Shown piece by piece: positions 12,365 to 23,478 of a DNA stretch of 64,000 nt. The stretch is from assembly GCA_013368325.1 (NCBI GenBank), contig JAACJK010000058.1:372001-436000 (forward strand). Reading direction: 5' to 3'. How positions within the stretch are numbered: position 1 is the stretch's first letter; each line of letters begins with the position of its first letter. Below the pieces are notes generated by a model, which was not told where the DNA came from, searched no databases, and was given only the letters and a program-made list of their open reading frames with translations. A program made the position numbers and the translations under genes. This DNA comes from Ephemerocybe angulata. Lineage: Eukaryota > Basidiomycota > Agaricomycetes > Agaricales > Psathyrellaceae.

Positions 12365-12621
12365 TCGCCTTATCCGCGGAAAGTCGCCCATCCCTTCGCG
12401 GGCGGCGGCCATAATGACTCAATGAGCTTTCCGGTAAGAGTTTGCGCTCAACTCTGTCGCTCGCACTTGCTTATGCCTAGAACATACAGATTGAAAGCTA
12501 TTCTGAGAAGCGCCCCGTTATCTAGAAGTAGTAGTATCAAGTATACTCATGTGGTAATAGTCTGAATGAATCGTAACCCCCTCTCACGTATCGTCTTGTT
12601 CCGTGCCCAATCAACTTCCTT

Positions 12622-13940
12622 CTACAGCTTGGTATAAACGTGCACAGGCCTCTCAAATCCTACCAACAATCAGCGTCACGCCCCCAAAGAATAAAACCCA
12701 AAGCCCACAGAGGCCAACAAAGCGAGAAAATACTCACCTCCCTCCCCACCACACCCCATCCTCACCGGCCCCGCAAACCCCACCTCCCTCAGCACCTCCC
12801 CAAACCCCTCGGGCCTCAACAACAGCTTGCTGTAATTCTCCTTCAGTGTTGGACTCATGCGCCGGGCTTTGGTGTAGGACTCCCAGGGCTGCGGCTCGAG
12901 GACGAGGGTGCCGCCTGGGCGGAGGACGCGGTGCAGTTTTTGGAAGAAGGCGGTGAGACCGGTGTCGAGGGCGTGGAGGTGGATCCATTTTGTTAGGGAG
13001 AATCTGGGATGAAAAGGGTTAGTTTGGGTGAATTAAGTTTGAGCTTACAAAGGTGGGTTTTTGGATGGAAAGACGGGGGAGGAGGGGAGGAGGGGAAGGA
13101 GCTGGTAAAGAATGGGAGGAAAGGGGGAAGGAGGGAAGGAGGTAGTACGCACACGACGATAACATCGTACCCTGCTTTATCCTCTGGGATATCTGTAGCC
13201 GTCCAGTCTGCAGCCCGGAAGGAGACGTTGTGCGGGAACGCTGTCTTTCCCCTCCCGCTACCCCGTTCCCCTTGGACCTCCCCCTTGATAGAGGGGGGTA
13301 TGGGTTGCGGGCCGAATTCGTGCAGACATGAGGCGGGGAAGTATGCTCTGGCGGGGAGGTCGGGTACGGGGTCTGCGTCGTGCTGCTGTGTGGCAGGAGG
13401 TACGGGGGCTTGTGTGGTGGGAGTGTTTTTCGGCACTGTGCGTTTCCGTTTCTTTTTGGGGGGTGAGTCTGAGATGTTCGGCTCTGCGGCTGCCCGTGGT
13501 TCAGTGGGATGAAGGGTGGTGGTGCTGGTGGTCGGGGGTGCTTGAAGGGACCATACTGCCCTCCGTCTTCTCCATGCAGCTTCGACGAGGGATTCGTCGA
13601 TGTCTACGCCTACCACTTTAGCCGCGCCGTAGACCTGCGCTTCAGGTGCCAGTTCGTCGTGCCCATTGAGCCCTCTGCTATTGACAACGTGAAGGGAGGC
13701 ACGTACCTATTTCGCATGTCACCCAGCCCTCGTTGCACCCGACGTCGAGGACGGTCGCGTTTGTGAATGTGCCTGCGGGGAGGAGGCGTAGGCGCGTGTC
13801 GCTGAGGTGTGGCGAGGGGCGTTTGGCGTAGTAGCTGGGCGTACCAGGAAGTATGAGTGGGTTCTGGTCGTGGTCGTGCTTTTATGTTGGGAAGGTACGC
13901 ACCCATGGTAGTTTCCGTGGATTGGGATGTGGCTGGACAT
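12622..13940 (-). CDS. Bin3/MePCE-type RNA methyltransferase
   Basis: Five exons (13940-13903, 13834-13707, 13639-13153, 13003-12738, 12659-12622) sum to 957 nt, or 318 aa, with every junction in phase. The order of motifs is that of the Bin3 family: 'GNYHGYYAKRP', SAM motif I 'VLDVGCNEGWVTCEIA', 'VVGVDIDESLVEAAWRRRR', 'FPHNVSFRAADW', 'AGYDVIVVFSLTKWIHLH', 'VLRPGGTLVLEPQPW' and a final 'GFERPVHVYTKL'. A low-complexity insert carrying the basic stretch PPKKKRKR (a likely nuclear signal) splits the Rossmann core. Relatives methylate the gamma-phosphate of 7SK or U6 RNA (human MePCE, fission yeast Bmc1), so a nuclear small-RNA capping role is expected. Its target here is not known. Confidence 0.9.
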
Positions 13941-15024
13941 GGCGAGTTGGGAGTTGGAGGTAGAGATGGAGCGTGCGAACTTGGATTAGAATTCGCTTGG
14001 CGTGGACGGGCGCCTAGGCGCTCAGCGCTTTTATCCATCCATATAGACGGCTACATTCGTGCTCGTCGAATGCACCTCACCGCTACATAGGAGGTTCTGA
14101 ACCATGATAAAAACTGCGGCTTGAGGATTATCGACGAGTGACTCTAAACGCTGGCAGTGCCTTCAAAGCATTAGTGTGTGTGTGTGTGGTAAGTAATGGC
14201 CACAGATTGTTGTAGACCGGTAATATCCTTGTAACAGTATTGCTGCTAAAACCGTCGTAGAAGTGCCCTCATGGCAAGGCAGGATGTAGTGCGGCCTCTG
14301 TGGGCCCGTCGTTTCGTGTAGCTGAACTTTGAAGTGTACTCATTGGGCAAACCTCAAACCCGGCGAACGTACCGCTGGTTAATTTATTGCTTAAACTACA
14401 TCTGTCTGCGTGTACTTTACTCCCCAAGAGCTTGATATTGTCATTTCTTTGCAGTCGAAGAACTTAGAAGGGAAAAGGGTTGTCGGAAGCAGGAGGAAGA
14501 TCCGGCGAACAAAATAGTAACCGTGGCCAGCGCGTTAGCCGCTACACCAAGTTGCAATCCTAGGACACATCGCTGTAGACCGTCGCGTCGTACCCCGATC
14601 TCTGCATATGAGCACTCCCGGAAGCTGAAAATTGTCCAAGCAAACCCTCCTTGACCTGGAAAAACATATGAGGATAAGAACCCATAATATAGGGCCGTAG
14701 GCCGTTATCTGCCCGCCCGAAATTTTTATCTAGCCGAGAGCGCCAGCTCAGTGATCATTCCACGATGTTGAGAACGTCAAAGCAGGTTGGTCAACGACGC
14801 CAGCACCACGACGGCGAGGTCCACGAATCTATATGCTCGCAGTGCGGTCTGCGCGTGTCAAGGGAGCGGCAGCAGCACGGATTAGCCGAAGAATTGTCTG
14901 CTATGGCAATCAGATATCGATAAGACGATTCGAGTCACGGACCTTTCCTGCAAGAATTCATTCCGCATCTTGTCCATTTCCCCGCTTCCACTCTACTTCC
15001 TCCTCCACCTCCTCGACGACGACC
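13941..15024. other. Divergent intergenic region with a short TG repeat
   Basis: About 1.1 kb between the start of the Bin3-type gene and the ATG of prolyl-tRNA synthetase. A short TG tract lies near 14174-14188. From 14833 the sequence is open in frame with the synthetase (described among the findings). Otherwise I see no gene. Confidence 0.6.
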
Positions 15025-17516
15025 ATGGCCGACGCGAAACTGGCCCAGGCGCTCTCCGGACTGTCCATTTCCCCCGCGACCATTGCGCACGAGCCCACGA
15101 CGTCCCCGGCGCAGTGGAAGGAGGTCATCGCCGCCCATGCCGACGCCCCCAAGGACTTCGAGCTCATCAAGACCCTCGTGTACAAGCCGAAGACCGCCAA
15201 GTCCGCGACTCCCATACCCGTCGTCGTTATCGCTCGTGAGGCCACGGAGACCAACTCTGGCGCGATCGGAAAGCAGCTCAATTTGAAGGAACTGCGTTTG
15301 GCGGCCGGCGAGCTCCTGCAGGAGTTCTTTGGCCTGGACAAGGATTCCCGTATGTCCTCCCAACTGTCTCCAGATCTTTGTTGACCTTTTTACTGCAGTT
15401 TCTCCTTTTGCCATCGACAAGGATGGATTCTCCAAAATTGTCACGGTGATCGACCCCTCCATCGCTGATTCCACCTCGACCTTCGCTCTCCACGCCTCGT
15501 CCTCTTCTTCCACAATCTTCGTCTCTGGAAAGGACATCGTGAGCCACCTCAAGAGCCTCGAATCCGAGGAGACAAAGTTGCAGGAGCTTGCGGCTGCCGG
15601 TGCCGCCGCGCCTGCCGCCCCCGCCCCCAAGGCTGCTCCCAAGGAGAAGGAGGATGCCAAGATCGATGGCGCCGTCCAGATCGCCATTGGTGTCAAGAAG
15701 GAGGTCGACTTTGCGTCGTGGTACACCAACGTGCGTCCGCCCTTCACTTTTTCGCAACTTTGCTAACCCTCAAATTAGGTCCTGATCAAGGCCGACATGC
15801 TCGACTACTACAGTGTCAGTGGATGCTACATCCTCAAGCCCTGGTCGTACAGCATCTGGGAGGAGATCCAGAGTACGTAGATATCCTCTCATACGCGTCA
15901 AATCCGTCTAATACCTCTCCAGCTTGGTTCAACAAGGAAATCAAGAAGCTCGGCGTGCAGAACTCGTACTTCCCCATGTTCATTTCGCAATCCGTCCTCG
16001 AGCGAGAGAAGGAGCACATTGAAGGATTTTCTCCGGAAGTCGCCTGGGTTACACGAGCGTGCGTGTTTTACAATTATTCTTCCGAGATTATTCGCTGATT
16101 CCCTGCCGCAGTGGCCAGTCCGACCTCGAAGAACCCATCGCTATCCGCCCGACCTCAGAAACCTCCATGTATCCCTGTGAGTCTACCTAAATACTCCAAT
16201 GAAAGTCCGGTTCTCATCGAAAGACAGACTACGCCAAGTGGATCCGCAGTCACCGTGACCTCCCCTTGAAGCTCAACCAGTGGAACAGCGTCGTCCGATG
16301 GGAGTTCAAGAACCCCCAGCCATTCCTGCGCACGCGTGAGTTCCTCTGGCAGGAAGGCCACACCGCCTTCCTGACCAAGGAAGAGGCCGACGTCGAGGTC
16401 CGCCAGATCCTCGACCTCTACCGCAAGGTCTACGAAGACCTCCTCGCCGTCCCCGTCATCCCCGGTGTCAAGTCCGAGAAAGAGAAGTTCGCTGGTGGTC
16501 TGTACACCACCACCCTCGAGGGCTTCATCTCCACCTCCGGACGCGGTATCCAGGCTGCCACCTCCCACTGCCTCGGCCAGAACTTCTCGCGCCCCGAGAT
16601 GTTCAACATCTTCGTTGAGGATCCCCAGGACCACAGCAAGAGCTACGTGTGGCAGAACTCGTGGGGTCTGTCGACGCGTGCTATTGGTGTTATGGTCATG
16701 GTGCACGGAGACAACCAGGGTCTCGTCCTCCCTCCCCGCGTCGCGAGCATCCAGGCCGTCGTCGTGCCCTGCGGTATTACCGCTAAGACAACGGAGGAGC
16801 AGCGCACGAAGATCAACGAGGAGTGCGAGGCTCTCGCTCAGAAGCTGAGGGATGCTGATATTCGCGCTAAGGCCGACCTCCGTGAGGGTTACACCCCCGG
16901 CTACAAGTTCAACGACTGGGAGCAGAAGGTTTGTGGCATCGTAACTCGTAGCTACTTCCATGCTCAGAACTAACGTCATCGTCTTTTAGGGTGTCCCCCT
17001 CCGCCTCGAGATCGGTCCTCAGGACATGAAGAAGAACCAGACTCTCGCTGTGCGTCGTGACAATGGCTCGAAGACCCCGCTTCCGCTCGGTGGCATCGAG
17101 AGCACGATCACAGAGCTCCTCAAGACGATCCAGAACGACATGTTCACTACCGCCCGTGACAACTACTGGTCGCACGTCAAGACGATCACGCAGTGGGAGG
17201 ACGTCGTCCCCGCACTCGACTCGAAGAACATCATCGCGATCCCGTGGTGCGAGGCCGAGAAGTGTGAGGATGATATCAAGGACCGCAGTGGACGAGCGTG
17301 CGTACCATCTCTTTTTCATTTGGGGTATAGGACGTGGGGCTGACGAATTGGTGCAGTGCTGAGCCGCAGGACGAGCGCGCGCCATCGGCGGGTGCCAAGT
17401 CGCTGTGCATTCCGTTCGACCAGAGCCACTGGCCTGCGATCGAGGCTGGCAAGACGAAGTGTGTGGGATGTGGATCCGATGCGAAGCGGTGGACTTTGTT
17501 CGGTCGGTCGTACTAA
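15025..17516 (+). CDS. Prolyl-tRNA synthetase, cytosolic eukaryotic type
   Basis: Eight exons (15025-15349, 15399-15730, 15779-15872, 15923-16058, 16112-16176, 16228-16928, 16990-17297, 17357-17516) give 706 aa in continuous frame. It charges tRNA-Pro. Residues 1-200 form the YbaK-like editing-type domain also found at the N-terminus of yeast ProRS. The class II core follows: '[10 protein letters not shown]', 'NSYFPMFI', motif 2 region '[18 protein letters not shown]...[25 protein letters not shown]', and motif 3 '[24 protein letters not shown]'. The anticodon-binding domain and the characteristic C-terminal zinc/Tyr-ending segment ([19 protein letters not shown]) are present. The start at 15025 (CGACCATGG) has a good context; an in-frame ATG at 14833 would add 64 basic residues. 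Confidence 0.96.
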
Positions 17517-19829
17517 GCGGCTGGCTGACTGATTAACCCTCCCCTACTCCGTCAAGTACCTTCCATCCTCTGGTAATCTCAATCTCTCCGAAAATCAAAA
17601 TTGTCGGCTCACCAATCGAATTCCGTGCTCTCTCTCTGGTTCTTGTTCTCTTGCTCCCTTCTTTAACTCGTTCTCTTTTTTTCTTTGGAGGTCATCGTGA
17701 TGTTAACGTTATGCTTTTTGGTAGATGTTTTATGGTATGTAACGATATCGAATTGGTTCATAATCCAACATACTCGAGGATAGCCAAAGTGATTGCGGGG
17801 ATGTTACTTGCTTGAAAGTGTTGCACAGTTACCCGTGGTTGGCTTCTCTCAGCTCCAATACGAGTATGAATTCGCGGTTATGCGCTATGTCAGGACTCTT
17901 CGACGCCCTTCTCTTCGCTTCTTCGTGGAGCTCTTTCTATGCTTATTTCATGCTTCGTTACCGCGGTCCCGTTAAAGATGGGTTTGGGGGAGGAGGTGTT
18001 TTAGGAGACTCGGACTGCGCATGGAGGGGTATGGTCGTGGGCTGCTCGGTCTGACCTTTGTGTCAGCTATGTACATACTCACACTCCTCACCAATGCTTC
18101 GAATCTGACTCCGACTCCGGAGCCTGGGCTCTGGCCATGGGAGTGGCGGGGCACTTCCCCGCCGCCTGAGGTGCCTCGGCGGCCGGTCGGAGGATGGGAC
18201 GTCGAACCCACACTTCGAGTTTGACTGGGACCATCCACTCAGATGTAGCTGGCACGCTTGCTGATGGGTCATTGGATGGTCAGGAGGCAGTGAGATCGAC
18301 GAGAGGAGGTATGTCGTTCTTCTATCTATTAATTTCAGCGTGAACTTTTGATAAGAATAGTCATAGAACTCAGGAATCGCAGGCCCGGGTGGGTCCAATG
18401 CCCTTTGGGTTTTGAGCGGAGGCTCCTTGGGACAGGACGGTGCGTTAAGGTTGCAGATCGATTGGAAGAATCGCTCACAATGTTCCATTGGGAGGAGATT
18501 GCGGTCATGAACGTTGGTTGTTGCAATATGCGCAAGGCAATCTCGGGTTTTTGCGTGCTAAGCGAAGGAGAAAGGCGACGTGGATTCTGGCCATCTCGCT
18601 TGGCCCCGCTCAGTATGGCGAGATGAGCTCAGAGAGCGGCAACCCTGGTAAGCATCGACACCCCGCCGTACATTCACCAAGCGAGGTTTACTTTCAGGGT
18701 CTGATAATAATTCCATCCAGTGGCGACATTGAAGAACCCACCGCCTGGATGCGATGGTGCTCACCGAGGGTTGAAGATTGTCTATAATTGCGTACCAATG
18801 GGTACCCATGAGAGGGAAGTGTTCCAAAACAGTGCAACTTTGGAGCAGCGGACGTTGATCCACCCGGCCAGTGTCCCACTGACCTTCCCCGATGATCACT
18901 TATCCTCCGCCACAGTACTAATCGGGATAGTTGCGCATTCTTTTTGCCAATGTTTCGGAACTGCATATGGTGTTTTACCAGCGCTTGGGCTATTAGTCGG
19001 TGGACAGGGAACCATATGATTTCGAAGCTATTTGCGGCAGCCATTCATTGATGCTAGTACCACTATGGTACGAACCTGTTTTTTGACTGGGCTGCTGACA
19101 TGGGGTGGTCGTCGTAATACACAGTCCCAGACAGTGGGACATCCTGTCTCGCGGCTTGAAAAATATCAGCTAACGAAACCTCCCCGAGGCAGACGGGATC
19201 CTTTACGCACGGATGCTCGACAAATCGGCGGCTCGGAGTTGAAACTATTCCCAGAGTTGCATGGGCTGGTGACGCACTTCGACATTTTCTCCAGCGTGCT
19301 ACCAACATGCCGTGGCCCGTCTGCATGATTTCCTGTCGATGGCTGTCGATCGTCTATCATTATCCTCTTCTGGATGTGGGCGCTTGACCCATTGTGATCC
19401 CGATTCGCTTGACGAATCCGGTCGGGCAATCACCACTCTGGTCCTTATCACCGTTTGCTAGGCCCTGCCTTACCCGTCTTTACATCCTCTTGTGCAAAGC
19501 TTAGACCCAGTCCCATACACAGATATAGGAAGGGTCAAAAGGCGCAGAATTATGCTTTCAGCTCTCTCTCGCTCTGTGCGTGGGTAAGTGGCAAACTGCG
19601 ACCCACTGGTCCCTCCTAGAGGCGCGGTTTTTGTGGTGGGGTTTTGTCCGGATTCATTATTTTTGACAGGACATTGTGCTTCTCGGGCCGTGTGGAATCA
19701 CAACGACTGACCTGACAGGATATAAAACCAGAGGATGAACCGACGCTAATCTACATCCAGTTTCCTCCATTCAACTCATCGAGCCAATCGCCTTTTCATC
19801 AACAAAGTACCTCATCTTCAACCCTCTTG
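17517..19829. other. Gene-poor 2.3-kb stretch upstream of the P450
   Basis: No frame longer than about 115 codons shows a recognisable family, and frames overlap on both strands. The left end is the 3' flank of prolyl-tRNA synthetase. The right end is the P450 promoter with a TATA box. Degraded gene remnants cannot be excluded. Confidence 0.6.
19721..19727 (+). promoter_or_regulatory. TATA box of the P450 gene
   Basis: TATAAAA lies 103 bp before the ATG at 19830, a distance typical of fungal RNA polymerase II core promoters. Pyrimidine-rich sequence with TTCCTCCATTCAAC follows and would suit transcription starts. The assignment is from position and sequence only. Confidence 0.6.
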
Positions 19830-21940
19830 ATGCACCCTGCCGCTCTAGTCGCTGCTGGAGGATTTGTTTGGGCTGTGAAAAACATCGCCGAGAACAAGAA
19901 GAAAAATCCTCGAGGGCTTCCACTCCCTCCTGGCCCGCATGGGCTGCCCCTCCTCGGGAACTTGTTTCAACTTCCACAGTCAGAGCAATGGAAAGCCTAT
20001 CAGGCCATGGCTAAAGAATATGGTGCGGTTCCAGTATAGCTTTGACTTTCAGTGCCAAGTGCTAATTTACATCCTTCTATAGGCGATATGGTGTACTTGG
20101 AAGCGATGGGCCAACCCATCATCATTCTTGGAACTTTGGAACGCACCGAAGACTTGATGGAAAAGCATGCCACAATGTACTCAGACAGACCTACATTGCC
20201 TGTCGGTCAATTGTACGAGGAGTAACCCATTCTACCTATGTCCTAGCTCTAACACACTCCCTAGTATCGACCTCAGTCATAGTTTTGCTATGATGAATTA
20301 CGGAGCCGAGTGGCGCCATGATCGCCGCGTCTTCCACCAATATCTCAATCACAACGCCGTCGTACAGTACCATCCCATCATGGAGCAAGAGGCAATTACT
20401 CTTCTGCGCCGACTCTCCGAAAACCCTGGCGATTTCCGAAATCACGTTCGATTGTAAGGCTGTTCTCTGAAACGGGATTTTGCGTCCAATCTGACTCCCG
20501 TTAGCACGCTTGGGTCCATTATCATGCGAGTGGCCTACGGCTTCGACGACGCCGAAGCCAACAAACGTTTGGTTAGCGACGCTGAGCAACTCGTCTCCAC
20601 CTTCACCGATGCTATCGTCCCTGGCCGTTACCTTTTCAACTCGTTCCCAGTCTTGGGAAATATCCCTGACTGGTTCCCGGGAGCGGGATTCAAGCAGAAG
20701 TTTAGGGAACTGAATGACATGAACGAACATATGCTTAGCTCGCCCTTTGAAAGCGCCAAGAAGAACCTGGTACGGCACTCCATCTTATGAGGAATCTGAC
20801 GTACTAAATAGCACCTATCTAACACACAGAGCGAAGGGGTTAGAAGCGCTTACCCTAACATGGCAACTGATCTTATCGACAAACTGCAAGAGGAAAGTAC
20901 TCCCAGCTGGATTGGGAAAGAATCAGTGGCAAGAAACGTCTGTGGTCTGGCCTATCTCAGTGAGTCTTCCTAAGCCTCAGAAGCCCGCGTTGTGACTCAC
21001 CAGTATCTCATCCAGCTGGCGCCGATACTGTAAGTGGTGCATTTAGCATTTGTAGCCGCTGAGTCTAAGACCGGCGCTTAATAATCAACCCGCAGACTGT
21101 CAGCTCGGCGTGGGCGCTTGTTTTCGCCTTAGCTACTCACCCCGAGGTTCAAGAGAAGGCTCGTGAGGAAATAGATCTGGTCATTGGAAATGACAGGCTC
21201 CCTCAGCTCTCTGATCGTGAAAGCCTCCCATACATCTCGGCAATTGTCAAGGAGGTCAGCAGGTGGCATTCCGTCGTTCCTCTTGGTATGTTCACCATTC
21301 CTTCTGTTACTTTCCATCACCGCTCACTCCACTTGAAATCTCTGCAGGTCTATCGAGGGCAAGCGCGGAAGACTCTGAATACAATGGGTACTTCATCCCC
21401 AAGGGTACATACATTATGATGAACACCTGGTACGATTCGCTTGCATCACACCCTTTCGCCTGACTCAATGTGTCGTTATTTAGGGCGTTTATGCATGATC
21501 CTGAGGTCTTCGAGGAACCAATGGACTTTATACCTGAGCGATATCTGAAGGACGGAAAGATCAATCCCAATGTTCGTGACCCTGAGGCTGGTGCATTTGG
21601 CTACGGTCGTCGGTCAGTAGTACATTCTCAGCCTCCCATGAAAGGTTATTGATGAGATTGCCTTCGCAGGATATGCCCTGGTCGGCACCTAAGCAACGAC
21701 GCTATCTTCCTTCTTGCTGCCTCTTTGTTGGCTGTCTACCACATTACGCCACCGAAGGACGATTCGGGAGTCCCAATCCCCATGAGCTTCACCCCCTCTT
21801 CCGATGTTGTGTCGTAAGTGTCAAAGCCATGGACGCGTTATCTTATCTGCTAAATGGTTATCTTCCTTGACAGGACGCCGCTGCCTTACCAGTGCGAGTT
21901 CACTCCTCGATCCTCAAAACATATGGCTCTATTCCAGTAG
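19830..21940 (+). CDS. Cytochrome P450 monooxygenase, 11 exons
   Basis: Exons 19830-20022, 20083-20212, 20265-20453, 20505-20769, 20830-20959, 21016-21029, 21096-21285, 21348-21429, 21484-21612, 21670-21813 and 21874-21940 sum to exactly 511 codons (510 aa), the usual P450 length. An N-terminal membrane anchor precedes the proline-rich hinge 'LPLPPGPHGLPLLGN'. The I-helix reads TGADTT (A-G-A-D-T-T is usual), the K-helix ExxR is EVSR, 'FIPERYLKDG' is the PERF region, and the heme loop is 'FGYGRRICPGRHL' with the cysteine ligand. It should sit in the ER membrane and oxidise a hydrophobic substrate with a P450 reductase. The substrate cannot be told. All key residues are present, so it looks functional. 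No biosynthetic cluster partners are nearby. Confidence 0.93.
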
Positions 21941-22379
21941 ATAGCGCATTTCTCTGTCTCTTTAAGATAGTACCCCAGCCACGGGAGTCACAACTATCCA
22001 GGCACTCTACAGTACACCCACGACCATAATGTCCGTAGATACGAACTTTCACGATATATCGGTTCAGGTTTTTCTCATAAGTTCAGTTACTCGTGTAGCC
22101 TAGTCACTCCCTGGCCCACGAGAAGTGATATTAGTGAAGGCCTGGGCATACCGTTCAACCACTGTGTACCCAGAGAAAGTCTGGTAGTTTACCTGAGCTT
22201 CGATCGCTTCAATACGGTTGCTAGGAGGGCTTGAAGAGTCCTTCCGCTCCTACACAGGCGACAATGGAAATTCCATTAGAAGCCAATGCTCGTTCTTTGA
22301 GCGCGGAAGTCTTAGAACTTACGGCAAATCAAGTGTACACTGGTGTGAATATTCGAAGACCGGAAGTCTTGGAGGGATA
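21941..22379. other. 3' flank of the P450 gene
   Basis: AT-rich downstream region of the P450. A frame at 22231-22443 is open but crosses into the end of the adjacent inverted-repeat element, so it is unlikely to be coding. Nothing else is seen. Confidence 0.5.
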
Positions 22380-22388
22380 CTTTGAAAG

Positions 22389-22415
22389 GGATAATGCTAT
22401 TCAGCAACCCCCCTT
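22389..22415 (+). repeat. MITE left terminal inverted repeat
   Basis: 27 bp, identical to the reverse complement of 22980-23006. It ends in a CCCCCCTT run. Confidence 0.92.
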
Positions 22416-22735
22416 GTTCCCGACAACCGGGTTTAGTAAATGAGCAACCCTGGTTGTTGCCGGCGAGGGATGTTCCGCCCCGGTGATGCATCCAATGATG
22501 GCGCGGTTTGCCAGCATGTCGTCCCGCCTACCCCAAGGCTACCTAGGCTACCTTGCCTCTGCTGGCGCCTGAGGCAGCCCCAACGCACCAGGAAAATCAT
22601 TGTATCGTAGAAGAAGGGTAGTCCACCAACCACCAAAAGGCAAACTCACGTCCAAACGCGTGATTTGGCGACCAGTGGGCGGGAAACCCAATCCCAATCA
22701 TCCCACGGCCAGTGAGCTTCGACATGCCCACTCCG

Positions 22736-22776
22736 GTCGCAGAGGAGTTCGTCACTTTGACGAACTCCTCTGCGAC
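22736..22776. repeat. Perfect 19-bp hairpin inside the MITE
   Basis: The arms 22736-22754 and 22758-22776 are exact reverse complements (GTCGCAGAGGAGTTCGTCA) around a 3-nt CTT loop. Transcribed RNA would form a stable stem-loop, and single-stranded DNA a cruciform. Confidence 0.93.
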
Positions 22777-22979
22777 TGCCATTCACGTAAGATTCCTGTT
22801 TATTTACTCCTAGAGGTTTGAGAGCCTCCACTGGAGAGTCGGGAACAGGAGGCGGAGGTCAAAGCAAGATCAAAAGGCCCGAGCCAGATGGCCGATAGTC
22901 CGGGAGCTCACCGGGCGTGCTCGGGGTTGCTCAATAGCAGAATCATTAATTTGTCAAAACAACCCGGTTGTTTGACCAA

Positions 22980-23006
22980 AAGGGGGGTTGCTGAATAGCA
23001 TTATCC
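22980..23006 (-). repeat. MITE right terminal inverted repeat
   Basis: Reverse complement of 22389-22415, followed directly by the second copy of the CTTTGAAAG target duplication. Confidence 0.92.
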
Positions 23007-23015
23007 CTTTGAAAG

Positions 23016-23478
23016 GATCATAGTTAAATGGACGGCAAGGATTCTTGTCGCCGCGGGGACGAGTGGATATATCACCCAGACAACAAGCATGTGCTGTCAG
23101 ACTGGGTAAACTGACTTTGTCGACAACGAAGCAGCTTGAGGCCTCTTGAGGCTCAGCTTAGGCTGCAGCCCTCGATAACCGGATGCTTTTGACGCTGAAT
23201 CACAGAGAGGTCTACAGAGGCTTTGACCCATCAGAACGAACCGCACAGACCCCGTTGATTCAAATTGCCCTTTGGGGGATCCCCTGTTATTGTTGGGTTG
23301 CTTGGGTGGAAAGATCCATCCAAACCGGATGTTCATCATGATCAGTATGTATATGTAACGCACCCTAGAACTTAGAAGTATGGGTGGGATTTGTACTTAT
23401 ATCGTTGTCACCTTCTCTTCAGCCGCCGTTCTCGCTCTCCGCTCGCAGCCTGCGTAGACCGCAGCCCTCTTCCGGCCT
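23016..23478. other. Promoter region of the second F-box gene
   Basis: 463 bp between the MITE and the ATG at 23479. No coding signal is evident. The MITE therefore lies within half a kilobase upstream of this gene. Confidence 0.5.

Larger units (their letters stand above)
22389..23006. mobile_element. Non-autonomous inverted-repeat DNA transposon (MITE), Mutator-like
   Basis: The ends are a perfect 27-bp terminal inverted repeat starting GGATAATGCTATTCAGCAAC (22389-22415 and 22980-23006). They are flanked by an exact 9-bp direct repeat CTTTGAAAG (22380-22388 and 23007-23015), as left by transposition. The ends continue into a weaker match containing ACAACCGGGTT, and a degenerate copy of the end sequence lies just inside the right end (about 22924-22945). 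At 618 bp with no coding domain it must be moved in trans. A 9-bp duplication favours the Mutator superfamily over hAT (8 bp), but with no transposase this is inference. Confidence 0.88.
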
